Assembly (NCBI GenBank): GCA_027186245.1
Contig: CP114483.1
Span: 17,752,220-17,816,219 of the forward strand
Direction of reading: 5' to 3'
Length of the DNA: 64,000 bases
From: Coriaria nepalensis
Lineage: Eukaryota; Streptophyta; Magnoliopsida; Cucurbitales; Coriariaceae
Shown: one piece after another, positions 36,168 through 50,962 of the stretch
How positions within the stretch are numbered: position 1 is the stretch's first letter
How the letters are laid out: every line of letters starts with the position of its first letter
Notes under the pieces: generated by a model
The model's input: only the letters and a program-made list of their open reading frames with translations
What the model was told of the DNA's origin: nothing
Databases searched by the model: none
Program-made: the position numbers and the translations under genes

Positions 36168-39100
36168 ACTGAAAGAGATGCAATTATACGACTTTACGGC
36201 TAAAAAAACTGCATAGTTGCCTTCAATAGATCAATTGCAGGTTATGTGTGAAAGTCGTGTTTTAAATGCAAAAATATAATTGGTTCGACATGCTTTCAAA
36301 TAATTTAATGATATGAGAAGACTGAATGATTTGCTTTTTAAGGCTAAAATAATGCATTGTTGTCTGCAATAGATTAATTGCAAGTTATGTAAGAAAATCA
36401 TGTTTGAAGGGCGAAAATAGAATTCGTTAGAATTAATTTAGAATGATTTAATCACTACAAGAGACTCAATGACATGATTTTAAGGCTAAACAAATGCATT
36501 GTTGCCTTCGATAGATCAACTGCAAGTTATGCACGTAACTCATGTTTATAGTGCAAATTTCGTTCGAAGTGTTTTAGAATTATTTAATAACTGAAAGAGA
36601 CGCAATTATACGAGTTTAAGGCCTAAAAAATGCATAGTTGCCTTCAATAGATCATTTGTAGGTTATGCATGAAAGTCGTGTTTTAAATGCAAATATATAA
36701 TTGGTTCGACATGCTTTCAAATAATTTAATGATATGAAAAGACTGAATGATATGCTTTTTAAGGCTAAAATAATGCATTGTTGTATGCAATAGATTAATT
36801 GCAAGTTATGTAAGAAAATCATGTTTGAAGGGCGAAAATAGAATTCGTTAGAATTAATTTAGAATGATTTAATCACTACAAGAGACTCAATGACATGATT
36901 TTAAGGCTAAACAAATGCATTGTTGCCTTCGATAGATCAACTGCAAGTTATGCACGGAAGTCATGTTTAAAGTGCGAATTTCATTGGAAGTGATTTAGAA
37001 TGATTTAATGACTGAAAGAGACGCAATTATACGAGTTTAAGGCTAAAAAAATGCATAGTTTCCTTCAATAGATCATTTGCAGGTTATGCATGAAAGTCGT
37101 GTTTTAAATGCAAAATTATAATTGGTTCGACATGCTTTCAAATAATTTAATGATATGAAAAGACTGAATGATATGGTTTTTAAGGCCAAAATAATCAATT
37201 GTTGTCTGCAATAGATTAATTGCAAGTTATGTAAGAAAATAATGTTTGAAGGGCGAAAATAGAATTCGTTCGAATTAATTTAGAAGGATTTAATCACTAC
37301 AAGAGACTCAACGACATGATTTTAAGGCTAAAGAAATGCATTGGTGCCTTCAATAGATCAACTGCAAGTTATGCACGAAAGTCATGTTTAAAGTGCGAAT
37401 TTCGTCCGAAGTTATTTAGAATGATTTAATGACTGAAAGAGACGCAATTATACGACTTTAAGGCTAAAAAAATGCAAAGTTGCCTTCAATAGATCATTTG
37501 CAGGTTATGCACGAAAGTCGTGTTTTAAATGCAAAAATGTAATTGGTTCGACATGCTTTCAAATAATTTAATGATATGAAAAGACTGAATGATATGCTTT
37601 TTAAAGCTAAAATAATGCATTGTTGTTTGCAATAGATTAATTGCAAGTTATTTAACAAAATGATGTTTGAAGGGCGAAAATAGAATTCGTTAGAATTAAT
37701 TTAGAATGATTTAATCAATACAAGAGACTCAATGACATGATTTTAAGGCTAAACAAATGCATTGTTGCCTTCGATAGATCAACTGCAAGTTATTCACGGA
37801 ACTCATGTTTAAAGTACGAATTTCATTCGAAGTGATTTAGAATGATTTAATGACTGAAAGAGATGCAATTATACCACTTTACGGCTTAAAAAACTGCATA
37901 GTTGCCTTCAATAGATCAATTGCAGGTTATGTGTGAAAGTCGTGTTTTAAATGCAAAAATATAATTGGTTCGACATGCTTTCAAATAATTTAATGATACG
38001 AGAAGCTTGAATGATATGCTTTTTAAGGCTAAAATAATGCATTGTTGTCTGCAATAGATTAATTGCAAGTTATGTAAGAAAATCGTGTTTGAAGGGCGAA
38101 AATAGAATTCATTTGAATTAATTTAGAATGATTTAATCACTACAAGAGACTCAATGACATGATTTTAAGGCTAAACAAATGCATTTTTGCCTTCGATAGA
38201 TCAACTGCAAGTTATGCACGGAACTCATGTTTAAAGTGCGAATTTCATTCGAAGTGATTTAGAATGATTTAATGACTGAAAGAGATGCAATTATACGACT
38301 TTACGGCTAAAAAAACTGCATAGTTGCCTTCAATAGATCAATTGCAGGTTATGCATGAAAGTGCTTTTTAAATGCAAAAATATAATTGGTTCGACATGCT
38401 TTCAAATAATTTAATGACATGAAAAGACTGAATGATATGCTTTTTAAGGCTAAAATAATGCATTGTTGTCTGCAATAGATTAATTGCAAGTTATGTAACA
38501 AAATGATGTTTGAAGGGCGAAAATAGAATTCGTTCGAATTAATTTAGAATGATTTAATCACTACAAGAGACTCAATGACATGATTTTAAGGCTAAACAAA
38601 TGCATTGTTGCCTTCGATAGATCAACTGCATGTTATGCACGAAACTCATGTTTATCATGCAAATTTCGTTTGAAGTGTTTTAGAATTATTTAATAACTGA
38701 AAGAGACGCAATTATACGAGATTAAGGCCAAAAAAATGCATAGTTGCCTTCAATAGATCATTTGCAGGTTATGCATGAAAGTCGTGTTTTAAATGCAAAA
38801 ATATAATTGGTTCGACATGCTTTCAAATAATTTAATGATATGAAAAGACTGAATGATATGCTTTTTAAGGCTAAAATAATGCATTGTTGTCTGCAATAGA
38901 TTAATTGCCAGTTAAGTAAGAAAATCATGTTTGAAGGGCGAAAATAGAATTCATTTGAATTAATTTAGAATGATTTAATCACTACAAGAGACTCAATGAC
39001 ATGATTTTAAGGCTAAACAAATGCATTGTTGCCTTCGATAGATCAACTGCAAGTTATGCACGAAACTCATGTTTATAGTGCAAATTTCGTTCGAAGTGTT

Positions 39101-39588
39101 TTAGAATTATTTAATAACTGAAAAATAATGCATAGTTTAAGGCCTAAAAAATGCATAGTTTAAGGCCTAAAAAATAGACGCAATTATACGAGTTTAAGGC
39201 CTAAAAAATGCATAGTTGCCTTCAATAGATCATTTGTAGGTTATGCACGAAAGTCGTGTTTTAAATGCAAAAATATAATTGGTTCGACATGCTTTCAAAT
39301 AATTTAATGATATGAAAAGACTGAATGATATGCTTTTTAAGGCTAAAATAATGCATTGTTGTATGCAATAGATTAATTGCAAGTTATGTAAGAAAATCAT
39401 GTTTGAAGGGCGAAAATAGAATTCGTTAGAATTAATTTAGAATGATTTAATCACTACAAAAGACTCAATGACATGATTTTAAGGCTAAACAAATGCATTG
39501 TTGCCTTCGATAGATCAACTGCAAGTTATGCACGGAAGGCATGTTTAAAGTGCGAATTTCATTCGAAGTTATTTAGAATGATTTAATG
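36168..39588 (+). repeat. Transition zone, eight mixed trimers
   Basis: Unit starts: 36168 P, 36590 Y, 37011 R, 37432 U, 37853 P, 38275 P, 38696 Q, 39117 X. The first four resemble the linker type of 23528-26054, with its Q and P units skipped by an exchange in the unit at 36168. Unit 37853 is odd (ATACCACTTTACGGCTTAAAA, GATACGAGAAGCTTG). Unit 38275 has a shortened GTGCTTTTTAAA. Unit 39117 is the only inserted unit in the right half. This zone joins two differently organised halves and shows no repeat order of its own. Confidence 0.75.
39124..39174 (+). repeat. Doubled 23-mer insertion, class X unit 39117
   Basis: The 23-mers are at 39128-39150 and 39151-39173. Unlike its nearest neighbours to the left it is lineage 1 (ATATAATTGG, CTTTCAAAT), matching copies more than 30 kb away. 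It stands directly before the first copy of the regular 3.79-kb higher-order repeat, at the end of the transition zone. Confidence 0.85.
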
Positions 39589-42500
39589 ACTGAAAGAGAC
39601 GCAATTATACGAGTTTAAGGCTAAAAAAATGCATAGTTTCCTTCAATAGATCATTTGCAGGTTATGCATGAAAGTCGTGTTTTAAATGCAAAATTATAAT
39701 TGGTTCGACATGCTTTCAAATAATTTAATGATATGAAAAGACTGAATGATATGGTTTTTAAGGCTAAAATAATCAATTGTTGTCTGCAATAGATTAATTG
39801 CAAGTTATGTAAGTAATTAATGTTTGAAGGGCAAAAATAGAATTCGTTCGAATTAATTTAGAAGGATTTAATCACTACAAGAGACTCAACGACATGATTT
39901 TAAGCTAAAGAAATGCATTGGTGCCTTCAATAGATCAACTGCAAGTTATGCACGAAAGTCATGTTTAAAGTGCGAATTTCGTCCGAAGTTATTTAGAATG
40001 ATTTAATGACTGAAAGAGACGCAATTATACGACTTTAAGGCTAAAAAAATGCAAAGTTGCCTTCAATAGATCATTTGCAGGTTATGCATGAAAGTCGCTT
40101 TTTAAATGCAAAAATATAATTGGTTCGACATGCTTTCAAATAATTTAATGATATGAAAAGACTAAATGATATGCTTTTTAAGGCTAAAATAATGCATTGT
40201 TGCCTGCAATAGATTAATTGCAAGTTATTTAAGAAAATCATGTTTGAAGGGCAAAAATAGAATTCGTTCGAATTAATTTAGAAGGATTTAATCACTACAA
40301 GAGACTCAACGACATGATTTTAAGGCTAAAGAAATGCCTTGTTGCCTTCAATAGATCAACTGCAAGTTATGCACGAAAGTCATGTTTAAAGTGCGAATTT
40401 CATCCGAAGTTATTTAGAATGATTTAATGACTGAAAGAGACGCAATTATACGACTTTAAGGCTAAAAAAATGCATAGTTGCCTTCAATAGATCATTTGCA
40501 GGTTATGCATGAAAGTCGTGTTTTAAATGCAAAAATATAATTGGTTCGACATACTTTCAAATAATTTAATGATATGAAAAGACTGAATGATATGCTTTTT
40601 AAGGCTAAAATAATGCATTGTTGTCTGCAATAGATTAATTGCAAGTTATGTAAGAAAATCATGTTTGAAGGGCGAAAATAGAATTCATTTGAATTAATTT
40701 AGAATGATTTAATCACTACAAGAGACTCAATGACATGATTTTAAGGCTAAACAAATGCATTGTTGCCTTCGATAGATCAACTGCAAGTTATGCACGAAAC
40801 TCATGTTTAAAGTGCGAATTTCATTCGAAGTGATTTAGAATGATTTAATGACTGAAAGAGATGCAATTATACGACTTTACGGCTAAAAAAACTGCATAGT
40901 TGCCTTCAATAGAACAATTGCAGGTTATGTGTGAAAGTCGTGTTTTAAATGCAAAAATATAATTGGTTCGACATGCTTTCAAATAATTTAATGATATGAA
41001 AAGACTAAATGATATGCTTTTTAAGGCTAAAATAATGCATTGTTGCCTGCAATAGATTAATTGCAAGTTATGTAAGAAAATCATGTTTGAAGGGCAAAAA
41101 TAGAATTTGTTCGAATTAATTTAGAAGGATTTAATCACTACAAGAGACTCAACGACATGATTTTAAGGCTAAAGAAATGCCTTGTTGCCTTCAATAGATC
41201 AACTGCAAGTTATGCACGAAAGTCATGTTTAAAGTGCGAATTTCATCCGAAGTTATTTAGAATGATTTAATGACTGAAAGAGACGCAATTATACGACTTT
41301 AAGGCTAAAAAAATGCATAGTTGCCTTCAATAGATCATTTGCAGGTTATGCATGAAAGTCGTGTTTTAAATGCAAAAATATAATTGGTTGGACATACTTT
41401 CAAATAATTTAATGATATGAAAAGACTGAATGATATGCTTTTTAAGGCTAAAATAATGCATTGTTGTCTGCAATAGATTAATTGCAAGTTATGTAAGAAA
41501 ATCGTGTTTGAAGGGCAAAAATAGAATTCATTTGAATTAATTTAGAATGATTTAATCACTACAAGAGACTCAATGACATGATTTTAAGGCTAAACAAATG
41601 CATTGTTGCCTTCGATAGATCAACTGCAAGTTATGCACGGAACTCATGTTTAAAGTGCGAATTTCATTCGAAGTGATTTAGAATGATTTAATGACTGAAA
41701 GAGATGCAATTATACGACTTTACGGCTAAAAAAACTGCATAGTTGCCTTCAATAGATCAATTGCAGGTTATGCATGAAAGTCGCTTTTTAAATTCAAAAA
41801 TATAATTGGTTCGACATGCTTTCAAATAATTTAATGATATGAAAAGACTGAATGATATGCTTTTTAAGGCTAAAATAATGCATTGTTGTCTGCAATAGAT
41901 TAATTGCAAGTTATGTAACAAAATGTTGTTTGAAGGGCGAAAATAGAATTCGTTCGAATTAATTTAGAATGATTTAATCACTACAAGAGACTCAATGACA
42001 TGATTTTATGGCTAAACAAACGCATTGTTGCCTTCGATAGATGAACTGCAAGTTATGCACGAAACTCATGTTTAATGTGCGAATTTCGTTCGAAGTGATT
42101 TAGAATTATTTAATGACGGAAAGCGACGCAATTATACGAGTTTAAGGCTAAAAAAATGCATAGTTTCCTTCAATAGATCATTTGCAGGTTATGCATGAAA
42201 GTCGTGTTTTAAATGCAAAATTATAATTGGTTCTACATGCTTTCAAATAATTTAATGATATGAAAAGACTGAATGATATGCTTTTTAAGGCTAAAATAAT
42301 GCATTGTTGTCTGCAATAGATTAATTGCAAGTTATGTAAGAAAATCATGTTTGAAGGGCGAAAATAGAATTCATTTGAATTAATTTAGAATGATTTAATC
42401 ACTACAAGAGACTCAATGACACGATTTTAAGGCTAAACAAATGCATTGTTTCCTTCGATAGATCAACTGCAAGTTATGCACGGAACTCATATTTAATCTG

Positions 42501-43379
42501 TGAAATTCATTCGAAGTGATTTAGAATGATTTAATGACTGAAGGAGATGCAATTATACGACTTTACGGCTAAAAACACTGCATAGTTGCCTTCAATAGAT
42601 CAATTGCAGGTTATGTGTGAAAGTCGTGTTTTAAATGCAAAAATATAATTGGTTCGACATGCTTTCAAATAATTTAATGATATGAGAAGACTGAATGATA
42701 TGCTTTTTAAGGCTAAAATAATGCATTGTTGCCTGCAATAGATTAATTGCAAGTTATGTAAGAAAATCATGTTTGAAGGGCAAAAATAGAATTCGTTCGA
42801 ATTAATTTAGAAAGATTTAATCACTACAAGAGACTCAACGACATGATTTTAAGGCTAAAGAAATGCCTTGTTGCCTTCAATAGATCAACTGCATGTTATG
42901 CACGAAACTCAAGTTTATAGTGCAAATTTCGTTCGAAGTGTTTTAGAATTATTTAATAACTGAAAGAGACGCAATTATACGAGTTTAAGGCCTAAAAAAT
43001 GCATAGTTGCCTTCAATAGATCATTTGTAGGTTATGCACGAAAGTCGTGTTTTAAATGCAAAAATATAATTGGTTCGACATGCTTTCAAATAATTTAATG
43101 ATATGAAAAGACTGAATGATATGCTTTTTAAGGCTAAAATAATGCATTGTTGTATGCAATAGATTAATTGCAAGTTATGTAAGAAAATCATGTTTGAAGG
43201 GCGAAAATAGAATTCGTTAGAATTAATTTAGAATGATTTAATCACTACAAGAGACTCAATGACATGATTTTAAGGCTAAACAAATGCATTGTTGCCTTCG
43301 ATAGATCAACTGCAAGTTATGCACGGAAGGCATGTTTAAAGTGCGAATTTCATTCGAAGTTATTTAGAATGATTTAATG
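39589..43379 (+). repeat. Nine-trimer HOR copy 1, 3,791 bp, alpha order
   Basis: Unit starts: 39589 R, 40009 U, 40430 U, 40851 P, 41273 U, 41694 P, 42116 V, 42537 P, 42959 Y. Diagnostic markers: AAGTAATTAATG and the deletion TTTTAAGCTAAAG in R, GCAAAG in the second unit, AGAACAATTG at 40851, GGTTGGACATAC at 41273, CAAAATGTTG at 41694, ACGGAAAGCGACG and GGTTCTACATG at 42116, AAAACACTGC at 42537. A private GAATTTGTTCG abolishes the GAATTC site at about 41104. Confidence 0.88.
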
Positions 43380-46300
43380 ACTGAAAGAGACGCAATTATA
43401 CGAGTTTAAGGCTAAAAAAATGCATAGTTTCCTTCAATAGATCATTTGCAGGTTATGCATGAAAGTCGTGTTTTAAATGCAAAATTATAATTGGTTCGAC
43501 ATGCTTTCAAATAATTTAATGATATGAAAAGACTGAATGATATGGTTTTTAAGGCTAAAATAATCAATTGTTGTCTGCAATAGATTAATTGCAAGTTATG
43601 TAAGTAATTAATGTTTGAAGGGCAAAAATAGAATTCGTTCGAATTAATTTAGAAGGATTTAATCACTACAAGAGACTCAACGACATGATTTTAAGCTAAA
43701 GAAATGCATTGGTGCCTTCAATAGATCAACTGCAAGTTATGCACGAAAGTCATGTTTAAAGTGCGAATTTCGTCCGAAGTTATTTAGAATGATTTAATGA
43801 CTGAAAGAGACGCAATTATACGACTTTAAGGCTAAAAAAATGCAAAGTTGCCTTCAATAGATCATTTGCAGGTTATGCATGAAAGTCGCTTTTTAAATGC
43901 AAAAATATAATTGGTTCGACATGCTTTCAAATAATTTAATGATATGAAAAGACTAAATGATATGCTTTTTAAGGCTAAAATAATGCATTGTTGCCTGCAA
44001 TAGATTAATTGCAAGTTATTTAAGAAAATCATGTTTGAAGGGCAAAAATAGAATTCGTTCGAATTAATTTAGAAGGATTTAATCACTACAAGAGACTCAA
44101 CGACATGATTTTAAGGCTAAAGAAATGCCTTGTTGCCTTCAATAGATCAACTGCAAGTTATGCACGAAAGTCATGTTTAAAGTGCGAATTTCATCCGAAG
44201 TTATTTAGAATGATTTAATGACTGAAAGAGACGCAATTATACGACTTTAAGGCTAAAAAAATGCATAGTTGCCTTCAATAGATCATTTGCAGGTTATGCA
44301 TGAAAGTCGTGTTTTAAATGCAAAAATATAATTGGTTGGACATACTTTCAAATAATTTAATGATATGAAAAGACTGAATGATATGCTTTTTAAGGCTAAA
44401 ATAATGCATTGTTGTCTGCAATAGATTAATTGCAAGTTATGTAAGAAAATCATGTTTGAAGGGCGAAAATAGAATTCATTTGAATTAATTTAGAATGATT
44501 TAATCACTACAAGAGACTCAATGACATGATTTTAAGGCTAAACAAATGCATTGTTGCCTTCGATAGATCAACTGCAAGTTATGCACGAAACTCATGTTTA
44601 AAGTGCGAATTTCATTCGAAGTGATTTAGAATGATTTAATGACTGAAAGAGATGCAATTATACGACTTTACGGCTAAAAAAACTGCATAGTTGCCTTCAA
44701 TAGAACAATTGCAGGTTATGTGTGAAAGTCGTGTTTTAAATGCAAAAATATAATTGGTTCGACATGCTTTCAAATAATTTAATGATATGAAAAGACTAAA
44801 TGATATGCTTTTTAAGGCTAAAATAATGCATTGTTGCCTGCAATAGATTAATTGCAAGTTATGTAAGAAAATCATGTTTGAAGGGCAAAAATAGAATTCG
44901 TTCGAATTAATTTAGAAGGATTTAATCACTACAAGAGACTCAACGACATGATTTTAAGGCTAAAGAAATGCCTTGTTGCCTTCAATAGATCAACTGCAAG
45001 TTATGCACGAAAGTCATGTTTAAAGTGCGAATTTCATCCGAAGTTATTTAGAATGATTTAATGACTGAAAGAGACGCAATTATACGACTTTAAGGCTAAA
45101 AAAATGCATAGTTGCCTTCAATAGATCATTTGCAGGTTATGCATGAAAGTCGTGTTTTAAATGCAAAAATATAATTGGTTGGACATACTTTCAAATAATT
45201 TAATGATATGAAAAGACTGAATGATATGCTTTTTAAGGCTAAAATAATGCATTGTTGTCTGCAATAGATTAATTGCAAGTTATGTAAGAAAATCGTGTTT
45301 GAAGGGTAAAAATAGAATTCATTTGAATTAATTTAGAATGATTTAATCACTACAAGAGACTCAATGACATGATTTTAAGGCTAAACAAATGCATTGTTGC
45401 CTTCGATAGATCAACTGCAAGTTATGCACGGAACTCATGTTTAAAGTGCGAATTTCATTCGAAGTGATTTAGAATGATTTAATGACTGAAAGAGATGCAA
45501 TTATACGACTTTACGGCTAAAAAAACTGCATAGTTGCCTTCAATAGATCAATTGCAGGTTATGCATGAAAGTCGCTTTTTAAATGCAAAAATATAATTGG
45601 TTCGACATGCTTTCAAATAATTTAATGATATGAAAAGACTGAATGATATGCTTTTTAAGGCTAAAATAATGCATTGTTGTCTGCAATAGATTAATTGCAA
45701 GTTATGTAACAAAATGTTGTTTGAAGGGCGAAAATAGAATTCGTTCGAATTAATTTAGAATGATTTAATCACTACAAGAGACTCAATGACATGATTTTAT
45801 GGCTAAACAAACGCATTGTTGCCTTCGATAGATGAACTGCAAGTTATGCACGAAACTCATGTTTAAAGTGCGAATTTCGTTCGAAGTGATTTAGAATTAT
45901 TTAATGACGGAAAGCGACGCAATTATACGAGTTTAAGGCTAAAAAAATGCATAGTTTCCTTCAATAGATCATTTGCAGGTTATGCATGAAAGTCGTGTTT
46001 TAAATGCAAAATTATAATTGGTTCTACATGCTTTCAAATAATTTAATGATATGAAAAGACTGAATGATATGCTTTTTAAGGCTAAAATAATGCATTGTTG
46101 TCTGCAATAGATTAATTGCAAGTTATGTAAGAAAATCATGTTTGAAGGGCGAAAATAGAATTCATTTGAATTAATTTAGAATGATTTAATCACTACAAGA
46201 GACTCAATGACACGATTTTAAGGCTAAACAAATGCATTGTTTCCTTCGATAGATCAACTGCAAGTTATGCACGGAACTCATATTTAATCTGTGAAATTCA

Positions 46301-47170
46301 TTCGAAGTGATTTAGAATGATTTAATGACTGAAGGAGATGCAATTATACGACTTTACGGCTAAAAACACTGCATAGTTGCCTTCAATAGATCAATTGCAG
46401 GTTATGTGTGAAAGTCGTGTTTTAAATGCAAAAATATAATTGGTTCGACATGCTTTCAAATAATTTAATGATATGAGAAGACTGAATGATATGCTTTTTA
46501 AGGCTAAAATAATGCATTGTTGCCTGCAATAGATTAATTGCAAGTTATGTAAGAAAATCATGTTTGAAGGGCAAAAATAGAATTCGTTCGAATTAATTTA
46601 GAAGGATTTAATCACTACAAGAGACTCAACGACATGATTTTAAGGCTAAAGAAATGCCTTGTTGCCTTCAATAGATCAACTGCATGTTATGCACGAAACT
46701 CATGTTTATAGTGCAAATTTCGTTCGAAGTGTTTTAGAATTATTTAATAACTGAAAGAGACGCAATTATACGAGTTTAAGGCCTAAAAAATGCATAGTTG
46801 CCTTCAATAGATCATTTGTAGGTTATGCATGAAAGTCGTGTTTTAAATGCAAAAATATAATTGGTTCGACATGCTTTCAAATAATTTAATGATATGAAAA
46901 GACTGAATGATATGCTTTTTAAGGCTAAAATAATGCATTGTTGTATGCAATAGATTAATTGCAAGTTATGTAAGAAAATCATGTTTGAAGGGCGAAAATA
47001 GAATTCGTTAGAATTAATTTAGAATGATTTAATCACTACAAGAGACTCAATGACATGATTTTAAGGCTAAACAAATGCATTGTTGCCTTCGATAGATCAA
47101 CTGCAAGTTATGCACGGAAGGCATGTTTAAAGTGCGAATTTCATTCGAAGTTATTTAGAATGATTTAATG
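43380..47170 (+). repeat. Nine-trimer HOR copy 2, 3,791 bp, alpha order
   Basis: Unit starts: 43380, 43800, 44221, 44642, 45064, 45485, 45907, 46328, 46750. Order R-U-U-P-U-P-V-P-Y as in copy 1, with the same one-base deletion TTTTAAGCTAAAG and the CAAAATGTTG marker. It differs by few scattered bases, for example GGTTGGACATAC at about 44335 where copy 1 has GGTTCGACATAC, and GGGTAAAAATAG at about 45304. Confidence 0.9.
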
Positions 47171-50100
47171 ACTGAAAGAGACGCAATTATACGAGTTTAA
47201 GGCTAAAAAAATGCATAGTTTCCTTCAATAGATCATTTGCAGGTTATGCATGAAAGTCGTGTTTTAAATGCAAAATTATAATTGGTTCGACATGCTTTCA
47301 AATAATTTAATGATATGAAAAGACTGAATGATATGGTTTTTAAGGCCAAAATAGTCAATTGTCATCTGCAATAGATTAATTGCAAGTTATGTAAGAAAAT
47401 AATGTTTGAACGGCAAAAATAGAATTCGTTCGAATTAATTTAGAAGGATTTAATCACTACAAGAGACTCAACGACAAGATTTTAAGGCTAAAGAAATGCA
47501 TTGGTGCCTTCAATAGATCAACTGCAGGTTATGAACGAAAGTCATGTTTAAAGTGCGAATTTCGTCCGAAGTTATTTAGAATGATTTAATGACTGAAAGA
47601 GACGCAATTATACGACTTTAAGGCTAAAAAAATGCATAGTTGCCTTCAATAGATCATTTGCAGGTTATGCATGAAAGTCGCTTTTTAAATGCAAAAATAT
47701 AATTGGTTCGACATGCTTTCAAATAATTTAATGATATGAAAAGACTGAATGATATGCTTTTTAAGGCTAAAATAATGCATTGTTGTCTGCAATAGATTAA
47801 TTGCAAGTTATGTAACAAAATGATGTTTGAAGGGCGAAAATAGAATTCGTTCGAATTAATTTAGAATGATTTAATCACTACAAGAGACTCAATGACATGA
47901 TTTTAAGGCTAAACAAATGCATTGTTGCCTTCGATAGATGAACTGCAAGTTATGCATGAAAATCATGTTTAAAGTGCGAATTTCGTTCGAAGTGATTTAG
48001 AATTATTTAATGACGGAAAGCGACGCAATTATCCGAGTTTAAGGCTAAAAAAATGCATAGTTTCCTTCAATAGATCATTTGCAGGTTATGCATGAAAGTC
48101 GTGTTTTAAATGCAAAATTATAATTGGTTCGACATGCTTTCAAATAATTTAATGATATGAAAAGACTGAATGATATGCTTTTTAAGGCTAAAATAATGCA
48201 TTGTTGTCTGCAATAGATTAATTGCAAGTTATGTAAGAAAATCATGTTTGAAGGGCGAAAATAGAATTCATTTGAATTAATTTAGAATGATTTAATCACT
48301 ACAAGAGACTCAATGACATGATTTTAAGGCTAAACAAATGCATTGTTGCCTTCGATAGATCAACTGCAAGTTATGCACGAAACTCATGTTTAAAGTGCGA
48401 ATTTCATTCGAAGTGATTTAGAATGATTTAATGACTGAAAGAGATGCAATTATACGACTTTACGGCTAAAAAAACTGCATAGTTGCCTTCAATAGAACAA
48501 TTGCAGGTTATGTGTGAAAGTCGTGTTTTAAATGCAAAAATATAATTGGTTCGACATGCTTTCAAATAATTTAATGATATGAAAAGACTAAATGATATGC
48601 TTTTTAAGGCTAAAATAATGCATTGTTGCCTGCAATAGATTAATTGCAAGTTATGTAAGAAAATCATGTTTGAAGGGCAAAAATAGAATTCGTTCGAATT
48701 AATTTAGAAGGATTTAATCACTACAAGAGACTCAACGACATGATTTTAAGGCTAAAGAAATGCCTTGTTGCCTTCAATAGATCAACTGCAAGTTATGCAC
48801 GAAAGTCATGTTTAAAGTGCGAATTTCATCCGAAGTTATTTAGAATGATTTAATGACTGAAAGAGACGCAATTATACGACTTTAAGGCTAAAAAAATGCA
48901 TAGTTGCCTTCAATAGATCATTTGCAGGTTATGCATGAAAGTCGTGTTTTAAATGCAAAAATATAATTGGTTGGACATACTTTCAAATAATTTAATGATA
49001 TGAAAAGACTGAATGATATGCTTTTTAAGGCTAAAATAATGCATTGTTGTCTGCAATAGATTAATTGCAAGTTATGTAAGAAAATCGTGTTTGAAGGGCA
49101 AAAATAGAATTCATTTGAATTAATTTAGAATGATTTAATCACTACAAGAGACTCAATGACATGATTTTAAGGCTAAACAAATGCATTGTTGCCTTCGATA
49201 GATCAACTGCAAGTTATGCACGGAACTCATGTTTAAAGTGCGAATTCCATTCGAAGTGATTTAGAATGATTTAATGACTGAAAGAGATGCAATTATACGA
49301 CTTTACGGCTAAAAAAACTGCATAGTTGCCTTCAATAGATCAATTGCAGGTTATGCATGAAAGTCGCTTTTTAAATGCAAAAATATAATTGGTTCGACAT
49401 GCTTTCAAATAATTTAATGATATGAAAAGACTGAATGATATGCTTTTTAAGGCTAAAATAATGCATTGTTGTCTGCAATAGATTAATTGCAAGTTATGTA
49501 ACAAAATGATGTTTGAAGGGCGAAAATAGAATTCGTTCGAATTAATTTAGAATGATTTAATCACTACAAGAGACTCAATGACATGATTTTATGGCTAAAC
49601 AAACGCATTGTTGCCTTCGATAGATGAACTGCAAGTTATGCACGAAACTCATGTTTAAAGTGCGAATTTCGTTCGAAGTGATTTAGAATTATTTAATGAC
49701 GGAAAGCGACGCAATTATACGAGTTTAAGGCTAAAAAAATGCATAGTTTCCTTCAATAGATCATTTGCAGGTTATGCATGAAAGTCGTGTTTTAAATGCA
49801 AAATTATAATTGGTTCTACATGCTTTCAAATAATTTAATGATATGAAAAGACTGAATGATATGCTTTTTAAGGCTAAAATAATGCATTGTTGTCTGCAAT
49901 AGATTAATTGCAAGTTATGTAAGAAAATCATGTTTGAAGGGCGAAAATAGAATTCATTTGAATTAATTTAGAATGATTTAATCACTACAAGAGACTCAAT
50001 GACACGATTTTAAGGCTAAACAAATGCGTTGTTTCCTTCGATAGATCAACTGCAAGTTATGCACGGAACTCATATTTAATCTGCGAAATTCATTCGAAGT

Positions 50101-50962
50101 GATTTAGAATGATTTAATGACTGAAGGAGATGCAATTATACGACTTTACGGCTAAAAACACTGCATAGTTGCCTTCAATAGATCATTTGCAGGTTATGTG
50201 TGAAAGTCGTGTTTTAAATGCAAAAATATAATTGGTTCGACATGCTTTCAAATAATTTAATGATATGAGAAGACTGAATGATATGCTTTTTAAGGCTAAA
50301 ATAATGCATTGTTGCCTGCAATAGATTAATTGCAAGTTATGTAAGAAAATGATGTTTGAAGGGCAAAAATAGAATTCGTTCGAATTAATTTAGAAGGATT
50401 TAATCACTACAAGAGACTCAACGACATGATTTTAAGGCTAAAGAAATGCCTTGTTGCCTTCAATAGATCAACTGCATGTTATGCACGAAACTCATGTTTA
50501 TAGTGCAAATTTCGTTCGAAGTGTTTTAGAATTATTTAATAACTGAAAGAGACGCAATTATACGAGTTTAAGGCCTAAAAAATGCATAGTTGCCTTCAAT
50601 AGATCATTTGTAGGTTATGCATGAAAGTCGTGTTTTAAATGCAAAAATATAATTGGTTCGACATGCTTTCAAATAATTTAATGATATGAAAAGACTGAAT
50701 GATATGCTTTTTAAGGCTAAAATAATGCATTGTTGTATGCAATAGATTAATTGCAAGTTATGTAAGAAAATCATGTTTGAAGGGCGAAAATAGAATTCGT
50801 TAGAATTAATTTAGAATGATTTAATCACTACAAGAGACTCAATGACATGATTTTAAGGCTAAACAAATGCATTGTTGCCTTCGATAGATCAACTGCAAGG
50901 TATGCACGGAAGTCATGTTTAAAGTGCGAATTTCATTCGAAGTTATTTAGAATGATTTAATG
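47171..50962 (+). repeat. Nine-trimer HOR copy 3, 3,792 bp, beta order
   Basis: Unit starts: 47171, 47592, 48013, 48434, 48856, 49277, 49699, 50120, 50542. Order R-U-V-P-U-P-V-P-Y: the third position is now a second V-type unit (ACGGAAAGCGACG at 48013) instead of U. The R unit carries AATAGTCAATTGTCATC and TGAACGGC, the U unit TTATGCATGAAAATC. Variants CAAAATGATG (about 49503) and TTATCCGAG (about 48030) are shared with copy 5 but not copy 4. Confidence 0.9.
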
